Positions 1-12,400 of a stretch of DNA of 64,000 nucleotides are shown here, piece by piece. A model generated the notes under the pieces. That model was not told the DNA's origin and did no database searches. It saw only the letters and a program-made list of their open reading frames with translations. The DNA is from Cynocephalus volans. Its lineage: Eukaryota > Chordata > Mammalia > Dermoptera > Cynocephalidae. The stretch spans positions 159,999,869 to 160,063,868 of the forward strand of contig NC_084463.1 of NCBI RefSeq assembly GCF_027409185.1, in the 5' to 3' direction. The position numbers and the translations under genes are program-made. Each line of letters begins with the position of its first letter. Positions within the stretch are counted from its first letter, which is position 1.

Positions 1-3000
1 ATGACTCAGTGCTACCAGGAAGTTGGGGTCTTGGCCCCACACCTGCAGAAGCTGGCACAAGCAGAGGGAAGAGAACCGGACACAGAGTCGGAAGTGACTA
101 GAGGACCTGAACTCTGACAGTGGCTCACTTCTCCTTGTGGTGACACAACAACTGGACCCACCCACCTCACAGGGCAGACAAGGGGAAAACAAGACCATTT
201 CTGTGAGGGTCTTTACGGTCAGACTGAAATGTATGGTGGTTCTGGGTAGACACTCCCAAGGCCCAGGAAAGAGCAGGCATAACACCAGGGCACACAGGGG
301 ACCACCAGGAGACACCTGCCTTTCCAGGGGGCAGGGCTCAGCAGCAGCAGACGGGGTCGGGGTCTGTGGTGGGGGACTCTGCTGATCCCCTCCCCTCCAT
401 ACACAGCCTGCTTCTTTCCCTCCAGGCAGGCTGCCCATGGACTCTGTCCTCACTGCCTCCGAATGCCAAGCACCAGCTGCTGCCCTAGAGCCTGGCACAG
501 CACTCACTGTAGCTGGCAAGGCCCAGCTTCCTGAGGCCACAGGGCAGCAAGGCTGGTGGGGGCCTGGGCAACATCAGAACCATCTGAATCCCTCCCTCTG
601 TCCAATTAGGGTGCCAGTGGGGAGAGCCAGAAAGCAAAGGTGAGGACTCCAGCAGACAAGAAGGGGGAGGTGGAGAAGAATGGCGATGCAGAAGGAGGCA
701 GGGTAGAGAAGAAGAAAGATGGAGCATCGCAGGGAGAGAAGAGAGATGGAGCCAGCTCAGGGCTGTGAGGGAGCAAGACGTGACGAGTAAAGCCACATGG
801 ACAAGGAAAAGGAGCAAGCCCTGAGGGGACAGGTAGGGAGATGGGAAGAGGGTTAGCAAGGAAAGGGGATGGGGACCTCCAGGGAATGAAAGCCAAGGCT
901 TTCTGGGGCCTTACTGTTGCCATAGCAACCAGGCCTGCTGCCCAGGCTCTGGCAGAGCCAGGGGCTCAAGGACCAGAAAAGGGAATGTGTTTGACCTTGG
1001 ATCTGCCACACGTACGAGTCCCTCCCAGAAGCCAGGCCTCCCCTCCCACTCCCTCACCCTCACTGCAGTCAAAGAAAATTTCATGAAAGAGAGTCAAATA
1101 GGAAGAAAGGAAAGAATAAGGCAACCACATGAGAAAGTGATTGGGACAGAACAAAGGAGGCCAGAAGAAAGGAGAGAGGCGGGTCTGGGACTGGACCGCG
1201 GCTGCCAAGGCAAAGTGGAGAAAGGAGACCATTCCTTGACTCCTCGGGGAGAAGGCACAGCCAGCCACTCTGGAGCCTGAGCCTACATAGGCTCTAATCC
1301 CTTTACCGCCAGAGACCTGGGTAGGCCCAGAGATGGGAAGAGGTGCAGAGCAGCCAAAGGGAACCTAAGAGACTATGAAGAGAGAGAGAAGAGGTGAGCA
1401 AGAGTGGAGAAAAAAACTCGAGAAAGGTGAGAAGGAGACAGAGAGGATCTGAGTGGGGGAAGAAGGGCAGGATTTCTAGTGGCTCTACTGGGATTAGGAT
1501 GTGGGGTGGCTCAGGGTATTCAGCAAGAACCAAGTCTGGGATGAACAGCCCTGAAGCACCAGGGGGCGCTCTCTCCAGCCCCGCTCCACTGGCCAAACCC
1601 GGAACTACAACTCCCAGTAGCCTTGAACAACAAGCACGGTTCCCTGAAGCCTCTGGCACAAGAAGGCCAGTAAGAGCTGAAACTTGTTTACCTCCCACAA
1701 TTGGAGTTCTGTAGCCCTACAAGTGTCCCCAGTGAAACTGAATGTAGCTAGAGACTAGCTGTTGTGGTCCTGGGTTTCTAAGTACCATGAGGGACACAGC
1801 AGCTGCCTCCTTCCCAGGCCCAGCTCAAAGGCCTCCTCTGGGAAGGTCTCCAGCCCCCCTGCAGCCCCTCCCCACTCTCCAGCACTACAGCTGTCTGTTC
1901 TGCTCATTTGGCACTTACTGCCTAGTAACATCTTGTACTGCTCCCTAGAGAGGAAGTGTGATGTGAGAAAGAAGACCTGGGCACTAGTGCTGGCTCCACC
2001 ACCAGCTTTGTGACCTTGGCCAAGGCACAACAGCTCTAAGGCCCAGCTTTCTCCTCTGGTAAAAGGAGCTAGTCATCAGCCTACCTCACAGGTCGCTGTG
2101 GGCTTCTTAGAAAGAAGACAGCTGGGGTGCAGCTTCCTAAACTATAAACTATCGCACAAATAAAGGACTCTTGTACTGGCATGTAACTTTCTCTGGTGTG
2201 CTGCCCCCACCCCATAAATGAATACATTAATAACTCCTCTGAACAAAGTGTGCACTTTTAATATACTTTGCATGGACCACACTTTATTGTTATTTGTTAG
2301 AAAATCAACGCACTCCTAAGGAACAGACACCATTCATCCATTTAAAGTAAATTTTCTGAGCACACACCTATGTATGTGCCAACAGCTATGTAGAGCACCA
2401 GAGTAGACACACGAAAATACCCAATCCCAGTGCTCAGGGAGCTCGGGTTAGTGGGAGATGCAAACAGGTGAAGTGACAGTTAGGATACAGTGTGATGAGC
2501 CTTCTAATGGAGGTGTCGACAAAGGGAAACTGGGAAGTATCCAAGTCAGCCTGGTGAGTTCACGGAGACTTGCAGGGTAGATGGCCTGGCTGCTTTTTCA
2601 AGAGTCAGCTAAAAGAGATTCCAAGTCGTTGTGGGACGGGGGCAGGGTTGGCAGAAATCCAGGCAGACAGAAGAGCATGGACTAAAGAGTGGAAATGGGA
2701 CACAGAGCCCCAGTGCTTGGCACCCACTGGAGCTCCTCTTTGTTAAACTGGCCTGTAAACTTCTTGGGAAGAGATTCTCCTAAGCAAGGCAGGCTCAGTG
2801 CAGAAAGGGGAGCTAGAGCCCTAACACAGGCTTAAAGGGCCCCATACTGGCCACAGTGGCTTTGGTCAGTGTCAGTTTCCCCATCTGTGAAACAAGGGCA
2901 ATGGTCCCCACCACAAAAGATCGTGAAGGCTCATTTACGTGACATGTAGGATACACATGGATGACAGATGCCACATCTCCCAACCAGAATCCTGTGGCTG

Positions 3001-3371
3001 GGTATCTAGCAGTCGTCCAGAATTTGATGGTTAAATGGGGGGTTGCCCTGCTGCCCAGTCACTCTGCCGTAGAAACAGAAACCTTCTAGGGATGGATCTG
3101 AACAAATGCCATGGAAAAAGACCTTTGTGTTCTAGAAAGAGGTGTCAGGACAACCGGGCTCTGGGAAAGAAATGGAGGTTTGTGGCCCTTCACACCAGGG
3201 CAGGAAATGGGGCTCTAGGAATGGCACTGGGGGTGCAGTTCCACCAGTTCCTGTAGGCCTCAGAGAGGGCACAGGGGATGCCCCTCTGTTGACTTGGCTT
3301 CCCCCTAGGAAGTGCAGTTAGCCTGCAGTGGGGTAAGGGCTAGGCTCTCTGGGGAGCGTGGGGTCACTGAC
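1..3371 (-). other. NRXN2: NRXN2 intron downstream of the 72-nt SS1 exon
   Basis: No coding exon was found here on either strand. Contents: an RFX-type X-box (916-929), a purine-rich stretch (about 650-860), an ancient MIR-like piece near 1980-2140, and L2-like sequence around 2330-2570. The next neurexin exon must lie left of the window. Confidence 0.6.
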
Positions 3372-3443
3372 CTTTTGTCGGCTGGTGCACATCGCCGGCT
3401 CCTCCTCTCCCGGCCCCCCCCTCGGAGAACAGTAAGGACCCTA
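3372..3443 (-). CDS. NRXN2: NRXN2 exon, splice site 1 (72 nt, Gly-rich)
   Basis: Encodes (V)[16 protein letters not shown] followed by DVHQPTK, matching the third SS1 segment of NRXN2-alpha. The donor is GTCAGTG. The acceptor region reads CTCCAGTAG, two AGs three bases apart. The outer CAG gives a leading valine as in the human protein I recall; the inner TAG would drop it. Phase 1 at both ends, so the exon can be skipped in frame. Confidence 0.9.
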
Positions 3444-6400
3444 CTGGAGAAGCAGAATTGGGGAGTCAGGCACAGGGGGCTATCAGCCAGTCCCACCCCA
3501 GCCGTGAGGTGTTGGAGGGCCCTCTCCAGGGCGGAGGTGCTGATTGGAGGAAGTGGTGAGGAGGGGCTTCTCTCAGGACTCATTTGTCTTCAGGGCCCCT
3601 AGGGTAGAAGCTGGTTGACAAACCAAGGACCATCGGCCCCACAGACCCCATCAGACTCACGAACACTGATTCCCGCCCTTTACCAAGGGTAGGGAGACTG
3701 GGTGGAGGAGCAAAGGCCTTATGCCAGTGCAGGAGCCCCTTTGCCCTATGGCAGGTGACCAGGCCAGCCCTGAGGACTGGAGGCCCTTGATCCCCACTTC
3801 CAATCTCTCGTTCATCTTCCTGGCCCCTCCTCCATGAGGCTCATTCTCCATCCCATTCTGCTTGGTCAGAGTTCATGTTCAAAAGCCTGGCATAGGCTCT
3901 CCTTCCCCAAACCCCTCTTCTGTTCTTTGCCTATCCTCTCACTCGTCATCTGCGCCTCCTTTACCCACTACAGTGGCTGCTCTGCATGTCGCCTTTGCCC
4001 TCTCCTTTGCCAGGGGCTTCCTTTGTCCCTCCACTGTGTCCACAGAGGCCTGTGCACACCAAGGGAGGTCTGGACTGGCTGTAGCTCATCACAGATGTGG
4101 GGAAGCCCCTCCTCAGGGGCCTATTTCTCACTCCCCACCTCTCTGTTCATCAACACACATGGCTCCACCCAAAGGCCCCTGCAGGCACATGTCACATTCT
4201 AGGTTCCAGACCAGCTTGAACTCTCCACCCACCCCTGCCAGTGACTGTGTGCACTCAGCCCCTGGCTCCCAGGACCCATCCCTATTGTCAGATCCACCAG
4301 CTGGCTTCAAGATGAGGGGAACTCGGGGATGGAGGGGAAAAGTCCCTATCTGGGCTCTTACTCCAACCCCAATCCCAAATCCCTAGAACTAAAACGAGAA
4401 TAACACTTGAGCTGTGGAACTTTCTGGGGGGAGGGCTTTCTGGGGTCCTTCAATTGGGCCTTCATCTATGACAAGGTAAGGCACAGCCAGCACCAGAACC
4501 GGACATTGCAAAGCTGGAAGGAGGTGAGTGAACCAACCAGGGCTTCTACTGCTGACTCCCCACTCAGGACTTCCTCTTTCCCCACAAGTCTTGCCACATC
4601 TTCACATCCCTGCAAGAATCCCAGGTCCCTACCTCCCCAGACCTAAATCCATCCTGAATTTCAGATCTATGTGAGTCTCCCCTCCCAGCCCAGTCTTGGT
4701 CCTGTAGGCCTCCCCTGCCTACAGGCTAAGGATCCCACTCTGTCCCTATGTAAGATGAGGGCTGACCTGGACAGGGGCAGCAGTGCCTAGGGGTCTGGAG
4801 GGCCAAATCTCTGAGTTCAGAGATTCAACGATAGTGCAAGCCTGGGGGGGCCAGAGCCTGAGGGGATCAGGCAGGACTCCTGGGTTCTGTCTCCAGTTTT
4901 GCTTAACATCAGGGCTTTTAAAGATGGTAGAGACTTGGTCAAATGGAAGCTAAAATTAAAGGACTAGTCCCAACTGGACCACTAATTAAGGCCGTGTAAC
5001 CGCTAGCAAGTCACTTCATCTCTCTGGCCCTCAACGTCCTCATCTGCCAAACAGGGATAAGAGATGCTCAAAAGAAGGGAGGATGAAGGCGTATGAGGGG
5101 CACTGTGGAAAGGAAGGGATCCTACACTTCCGTTCCCCTACTTGCCCCCCTTCACTACCACTGTGGCTCAAGGGGGCATCCCACAGCAGCAGGGTAAGCG
5201 GACATGAGGTCTAAAATCCTCTTTCTCTTGGGTTTATAGAAAAGAAAGAATGGCCAGAATGAGTGGAAGGAAATAAACACCACCATGGGAAAGAAAAAAA
5301 GCAAGATACACTACCAGGAAAACGCAAAAAGGTGATTGGAGACAACGGCAGGAGTTCAAACATCTCTTGATGTCAGAAACCAAGGTGAGATGAGGGCAAT
5401 GGAGTGGATCAGGGTGGGTGAGGGAGAAGGGAGCGCACAGACCAGGATGAGCCCCCCACCCCCACCCTGGCACCCCCCAAATAAAATCAAGAAATGGCAG
5501 AGGAAGGGGAGAGGAAAGGAAGGAAGGAGGCAGGATAGGTGGAGGAGAGGTGGGGAAAGGGCAGGGACAGGGAGAAGAACAGAAAATCCAGGTGAGGGTT
5601 GGGGGCAATCCAGTCCAATCCAAACCAAACCAAAACTTCAAACCATACCTTCGCTGTTTAACGTCAGGTGAGCCGGACCTTGGAAAGGTGAAGGAGAGAA
5701 AGAAAAAAAGAAGAAAAAAAAGAAAGGAAAGGGGAAAGAAACAAAGAAAACACGAGTCATCAAACTCAGCCAGAGAGAAGGGAGAAAAAAGCTTTTGCTG
5801 CCACAATTTAAAAACCCTTTTTAACTTGTGACAGACATCGGGGGAGAGCCCCCAGCCCAGGAGCTGAGGAAAGGGGCCCGATGCCGAAACAGAGGGTGGA
5901 GGGCACGAAAGGGGAAGAGAGAAAGAGAGATAAGGGGGCATCAGAGGGGACGAGGGGGGCACAGGCAGAACCACAGGAAGGAGGGGGGCAGGGAGTCGCT
6001 GCAGGGGGAAGAGGAGATTTTGGTTTCTTTTTATTCTTCTTGCCGGAAAAAAAAAAAGGAAAAGGAGGAGAAGCATGAGGCTGGAAGGGTTGCTTTTTCC
6101 TTTTTCTTTTTTTCTTTTTTTTTTTTCTTCCGGGAGGCGGAGAGAAAAAAAAACGGTCAACGAGAAAAACGATTCAGATGGAGGAGAAAATAAAACACGA
6201 CACAAAAATCAAAGCCACCTGGAGAGAGAGAGAGTGTCCTGTTAGCGTGGGACTGAGCGGGCAAGTGGGCCTCCAACCCCCCCACAACCCCAATCCCGGT
6301 TATCCCTAATACCCTGGCAGAGAAGGGGGGAAGGATGGGGATATGAGGAGCCTGGGCCTGAAAGGAATTCCCCACCAAAGCGGAGTTTGGAAAGACACCT

Positions 6401-9400
6401 GTCCAGTCCTAATCCTCCCAGCTACCCCCTCCCAACATCTTCCATAGGTTAGTAGGGATCCTGCACCCTTGGGTTCTAAGAGGAAATTGGGGCTCAGGAG
6501 GACGAAGCTGGAGAGGAAGTGGGTAGGAGAAGGTAGACTTCAGGGACACACTGGAGCACAGAGAGAGGGCTTGGATTCTTCCACTAGGAGGACTGGGAGA
6601 CTAGGGTCAGAGCTCTCGGACAGCAAGGTCCAAAGAGGACAGCCAAGACCCACGGGCAGGAGGCCCAGCTCTCTAAGAGGTCAAAACGCCTCATTCATAC
6701 ATCACACTACGGACCCCCTTTCTCTGGCCAGGACCTCTCTGAGATGACCCAAAAGCTGAATTTTGGAAATGGAAAACAGACTAAGAACAAAATAAGCTGG
6801 GATTTCCATTCAGGATTACTTTGGCACCTTAAGAAAGCCTTCTCAGCCCTAACCCGAGGTACCCCTCCTCAGCCATAGTGGGAGAATATCTGGCCCATTG
6901 GCCTGGTACCCCAGTCCCCAAAGGGCAACAGCCAAGGAAAGCTCTCTCGAAGAGAGGCTGGCAGCACTAGGCCCCATAGCTGGGCAGAGACCCCAGGGAT
7001 CCCTGAGATGACCAGTCAGTCCCAAACTCGCCCTCCCCCCATGGTGTCTGGCCAAACAGGTGGGAAGGGAACATCCCTGCAGTCCCATTGTTGCCCTTGG
7101 AAACATCCCAGTTGCTGTGGCAATGAGATGTCAACCCTAGGGATAGAAAGCTGGGGCCAGAACGGAAACATCAAGGTTAGCTACAAGTGTCTCTGGGATG
7201 AAGATGAGGGCCTGGGTTCCAGGAGGAAAGGCAGCAGGGAGGCCAGGAAAGGCATGGCCAGGGGCCAAAAGCCCAGACCCTGCAGAAGTATGGCCAGATG
7301 GTTCACATTGCCCTCTTCTCCCCATCTCCCTGGGGTGGTGTTGGTTTCTTCCCACCTCAGCATCTGAGGCCCATTGGGGAAGAGGCCACGGTTGCTGGGG
7401 GCAGCCTTAGGACACAACAGCTCTTGGGAGGACACAGGTTTTTATCCACAACACAGGTAGGGACCCAAGCATTTGGACAAACTTCTTATCCCTTGCTCTG
7501 AATGGCCCCCTATCCTGCCACCAAGTCTTTCCCCAAGAACTACCAGCATCTTCTTACAAAGCCCCTAAATCAAGGACCCAGGCCCAGAGCCTCAAACCCT
7601 CATCAACTCTTCCTGTCGGGAGCAGCATTGACCTGGGGCTCCTACCCTCAGAAATCCAGGCCTCTGCCAGCCCCCTGCCCAGGAGTCAGGTGCCCTGTGA
7701 ACCCACCCTGTGTCCCCCGCAGGCCTGATTACTGCCTGGGGGAGAGCAGCATCTCTCTCCTCAGACCCTTCACTGCCCAGCTCCTCGCCAGCCTCATTAG
7801 CATGCGGCAGTCTCCCTCTGTCACCACGGCAACCAGCTGCTCAGCTCCCTCAGGCGTGACAGCACCAGCCATCTTGGTGAAGGGGAGGCCGGTTCCCTTC
7901 CTGTCTACCCTTGGCTCAGCCCCAGCTGGCCCAAGAGTTCCCTCCCTAAACCCTGTCTCCCCGCATCTGCAGTTTCTGCTCCCTTGTCCTGGCCCCCTGC
8001 CCCGCTGGGGTATTCTCCTCCCCACGTCCACCTGTGGCATCAGCCCCTCTTCTCACTGCTGGAGAAGAGGCTGGCAGTGATGGATGGCATTGCCAAGGGT
8101 CCTTTCCTAGGGCACTTTATCTGGCTGCTTCTGGGTCTCCTCTCCCTTCTAGAAGGAAAAAAGAGGTGCTTGGCAGGGACCGCGGAGCAGGATGTCAGGG
8201 TTCCTGGAGAATGCTAGGCCTCAGGCACAGCGTCCAGGGATGGGAAGAGAGAGTGAAAGCACAGTGGGCTCCTTCGAGACCTGAAGGGGACTACCGGGTC
8301 CAGAGCACAGTGCCCCAGAGGAGGCCCCAGCCCACACCCGTAAAACCACCACCAGCCAAACCCACCTTCCCACTTTCAGTCTCTTTCCCTGACTGTCCTA
8401 CCAAAACCCCAAAGAGGACCACCATCAAAAGAAGAAAGACAATTACAGGGGACAAGATTAGGAGACACACAAGCAGGCACACAGACACAGCACAGAGAGA
8501 CACACAGATGGATCACACCCCTAGGTGTGCACACACACACACAGCCTCAGATACACACCCCTGCACAGCCACATGCAGGTACATGCAGTGAGTGCCACAT
8601 CTAAACCAGCAGACCACCGTGCCCCCCAAAGAATGGCTGGGTGGCATCCACAGGCCTTGTTCCCCATTGGTCCCCAAAGCCCAGTTTCCTTCCTTGTCCC
8701 TGTCTATTATTCCCTTTTCTCTCCCCTCCTTTCTCCAGACCACTTCTCCCCACACCAGCTCTCTCCTGGCTGGCGGGTTCCCCTCCCTGTTCATCTCCTT
8801 CTGCCCCTCCCTCCTCCTCTTCACCTGCCCCTGCTCCTTACTCCTGCCTCTCTGCCCCTCCTCCATCCCCCAAGGCTCTCTCTTCCACCCTTTCTTCCCT
8901 CTCTCTCTCCCTCTCTCCATCTCTCCCTTTGTTCCGGAGGAGACATGACATCAAGAGCAACTAAAAGTCACATCAGCACTAAATCTTATCTCCAGCCCTC
9001 AGCAGGCTGCGTCCACCCAGACACGCAGACTCTCTCTCTCCACACACAGACACAGAGGTAAACACTGACACACAGAGATGCAAACACAGATGCAGACACA
9101 CAAAGACGCTGCTGCTCTGACAGAGGCTCACTTCAATGCGGGCCATACCACAGAGACACACGATGCAGGCGCATGGCACACCCCATGCTCACACACAAAC
9201 TGTATTACACATACACAAGCATACACATATCCAGATGTGCAGAGGCACAAAGAGACACAACAGGCCAGCAGAGCTGTATGAATGCACACGTGCTCACACA
9301 CACGCACACACACACACACATACATACTCATGTGCCTGCCTGCTGGGACCAAGGCACTTGAGGACCCCCCCGAAGAAGAGATGCCGAGAAAGAGAGACAA

Positions 9401-12400
9401 GCCAAACCATAGACACACAAGGAAAAATGGGTTCCAGCCCCACACTCAGGCCAAGAGCCCCTGGCTGCCTCTCTTTCCCAGAACTCCTGCAGCCTTGGCA
9501 CTCTCCTCTGCTCCTCCCCAGCGGGCCCAGGCCCAGGGATCTCCCAGCCTAGACTGCCTGCATCCCTTCCACTCCTGCCTTCCCAGGAGAAGAGAGCACA
9601 GGGCAGGTTTGGTGACTGGGATGCCACCTCTCCCTGGTGGGGACAGACCCCACCCTGCTGCCTTCTCCATGGTGGCCATGTGAGCAAGCTCATCGTCAGC
9701 CCAGCCTGCAAGCCTGGACCACCCAACCCAGTCTTCCCTCTCCCTGATTTTAGTCTGCCCTGGAGAAAGAAAAGAAACAGAGGGAAAACCAAAGCTGGAG
9801 AGAAAGACCCAGAGAGTGACAGAAACCCAGAGAGAGCCTGGGGAAGGACAGACACAAAAAGAGGATCAGGGACAGAGCCATGGAGAAAAAGAGATAAAGA
9901 CAAAAACTAGAGAGAGAAAAGGCAAAAGGAACAGAAGATTAAGAGAGATTGGACAGAGAGACCCCAAAGAGAGGCATGTTCCCCACCCTTGCCCTCAGAC
10001 TGGGTTGAAGGAAGAGGTAGATCACCCCTATCTACCAGCCCTTGGGGAAGGGGTTAGGGGCATTCCACAAGTGTTGGCCAAAGTGGAGCATAGAGGCTGC
10101 TCCCACCCCACATCCCCTGACTCAGGGACCCAGACCCTGACTCTTCCTGCACTCCAACCACACTGCAGTCTGCCTGAGCCCTGCAGCAGAGGTTAGGTCC
10201 CAGAGCAGGTCCACCTCAAGCATAGGCTTCTGGGGCAGCAGCCTACCCCTGACAGCATGGCCTTTCTAAGCTTCCTAAGCTGGCTGGGACAAAACAGTGT
10301 CTACCCACTCCCTTTTGGTAATTCGGAATCCTGGCAGCCCAAACTTCCACCCCCACTCCCCATCTCTTCCCTGAGATCCCCTTTCCCTTTCCTGCAAGGG
10401 AGAAGAAAGGCCAGTGGGCAGAGTGGAGCAAAATGGGCAGATGGAAGGCCCTGCCCTTCACCTGGCAGTTCTCCCCACCAAACCAGTAAAGAGGGAACAG
10501 CTGAGAGCAGGACCAAGGCAGCCAAGAGAGGACCCCAGATGTCCTTCCCCAGAGGGGTCCCAAACAGGCAGAGGAGGGAGATCTTGGGCAGCCAACAACA
10601 CACCCTCACATAGCACTCCATGGCAATAGATCCGCCACCCCAGTGACCAAGAGGCTTCACTCACCTTCCATGGGGTGCTCCTCTACAGCCAGCGAGGTTC
10701 AGAGAAAAGGAGAGGCAGAAAGAAAAGAAAAGGAGGGCTGTTAGCAGGGATACCATGGATAGGGGTTCCAAGAGGAGTGAGGGATCCAAGGTCCCTGAGC
10801 CCACCCAGGCCCAAACACGAGTCAGCTAACCTGGAAGGCCCAAATCTCAGGGAACACCTTTGCTGAGGATGAGACAGAGACAAAGTTGCTCCCTGAGTCA
10901 GGTGCCCCACACCCAAAGTCAGCCAGTGTGAGGGCTGGGAGGACCCTTAGCACACATCGTACCCTCATGTTACATTTCAGGAAACTGAGGCCCAGGGCAG
11001 GGAAGAGACCACTCAACGTCACATGGAGAATCGGAGGCAGGGCCAGGAGTGGCAGTCAGGCTTCCTGACTCCCCTAGGCAGGCTCCTTCCCTGCATTCCA
11101 TTTCATCTCAGAGACAGATGGGGATATGCTTACACCAGCGACTGTCTTGCAGGGCTCACCCGAGACACAATCACTCTCAGTGACACACTGACACACATAG
11201 GTACTTAGGAATCAGTGATCACACAACTCATACCTGAAGCCTTTGAACCCAACCACCCTGCAGCCCCAACCCACCCAGGGGAGAAAAGGCATCAGTACAG
11301 GGAGTCAGAAAACACAGTTCTGCCACCAAGTGCTGTGTGACATCCATCCCAGTCAGTTAACCTTTCTGAGCCCCAAATCCTTCTTCTGCAAAAATGAGAA
11401 AGGTGGATTAGACAGTTTTGAGGCCCTCCTGGCTCTGGCTCTATGATTTGAGGATAAAGGCCTTCTTACCAGCTGGGTGAGGCAAAGGGCTCCTTGGCTG
11501 GATGGACACCTCCATGGGTGGCAGAGGGTCAGAATTCAGTGGGCTACACTGGGCCCATCCCTAGGTCATGCCACACCCTTTCGGATCACCTAGTAGGTGC
11601 CTGCCTGGGCCTTTCACCAAACAGGAAAAAGAGGAGATGGAAGGAAGAGAGGGTGGAGCCAGTTCCTCCAACTAAGCTACAACCCCTCTAGCAGGCTGGA
11701 CTCTGGTCTTCTTTGTAAAAGAACCCAGGCACCCCCAGTTCCAAACATTTGTGACATGCCCACCTACTGGGAGCCTTTAGATGAAGCAACAGGTGGGAAG
11801 AGAGAAACAGCACAACCTACAAATACACAAACCCAATGGGAAAACACACACACATGTGGGCCCCAGGATACACACATATACACACAAACTGCTGTTCAGT
11901 ACACACACATGCACACACCTACACTGTCTCCTCCTACCTCCAACTTCATTTTGTGTTATTTGCTCATTTGCTCTTGGGGGGGAGGGGTGGCTACAATCCA
12001 AAACAAACACTGTCATTTATCACACTTTATACCGCCCCCATAAGAAACACACACATACACACACACACACACACACAGGCTGAATGCAAACACGAATACC
12101 TGCAGAGTGATCTAATACATAATACTAGATGCACACACTCACTGCCACCACCCCACACTCCCTCCGGTGGCTAAAGACACACACCCTACAGTGAACACAT
12201 CTCCCTTCTATGTATGTATGTATCTATCTCCATTTCCTAAACCTATATACACAAGCCTTTACATGTCTACGTGTGTTGCAAACACACTTCTATACAACAC
12301 TGAGCTTCTTTTACCTGATATCGCATCCCCAAAAGCAGCATATTCAATGATTTTCTTAAATAAATGGAACCACATTACATTTACAGGGAGAGCTGGCTAG

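Noticed and set aside
5234-6205. 323-codon minus-strand open frame rich in Phe, Leu, Ser and Pro
   Set aside because: It is a translation of the polypyrimidine block around the 30-nt microexon. The frame does not match neurexin and has no domain.
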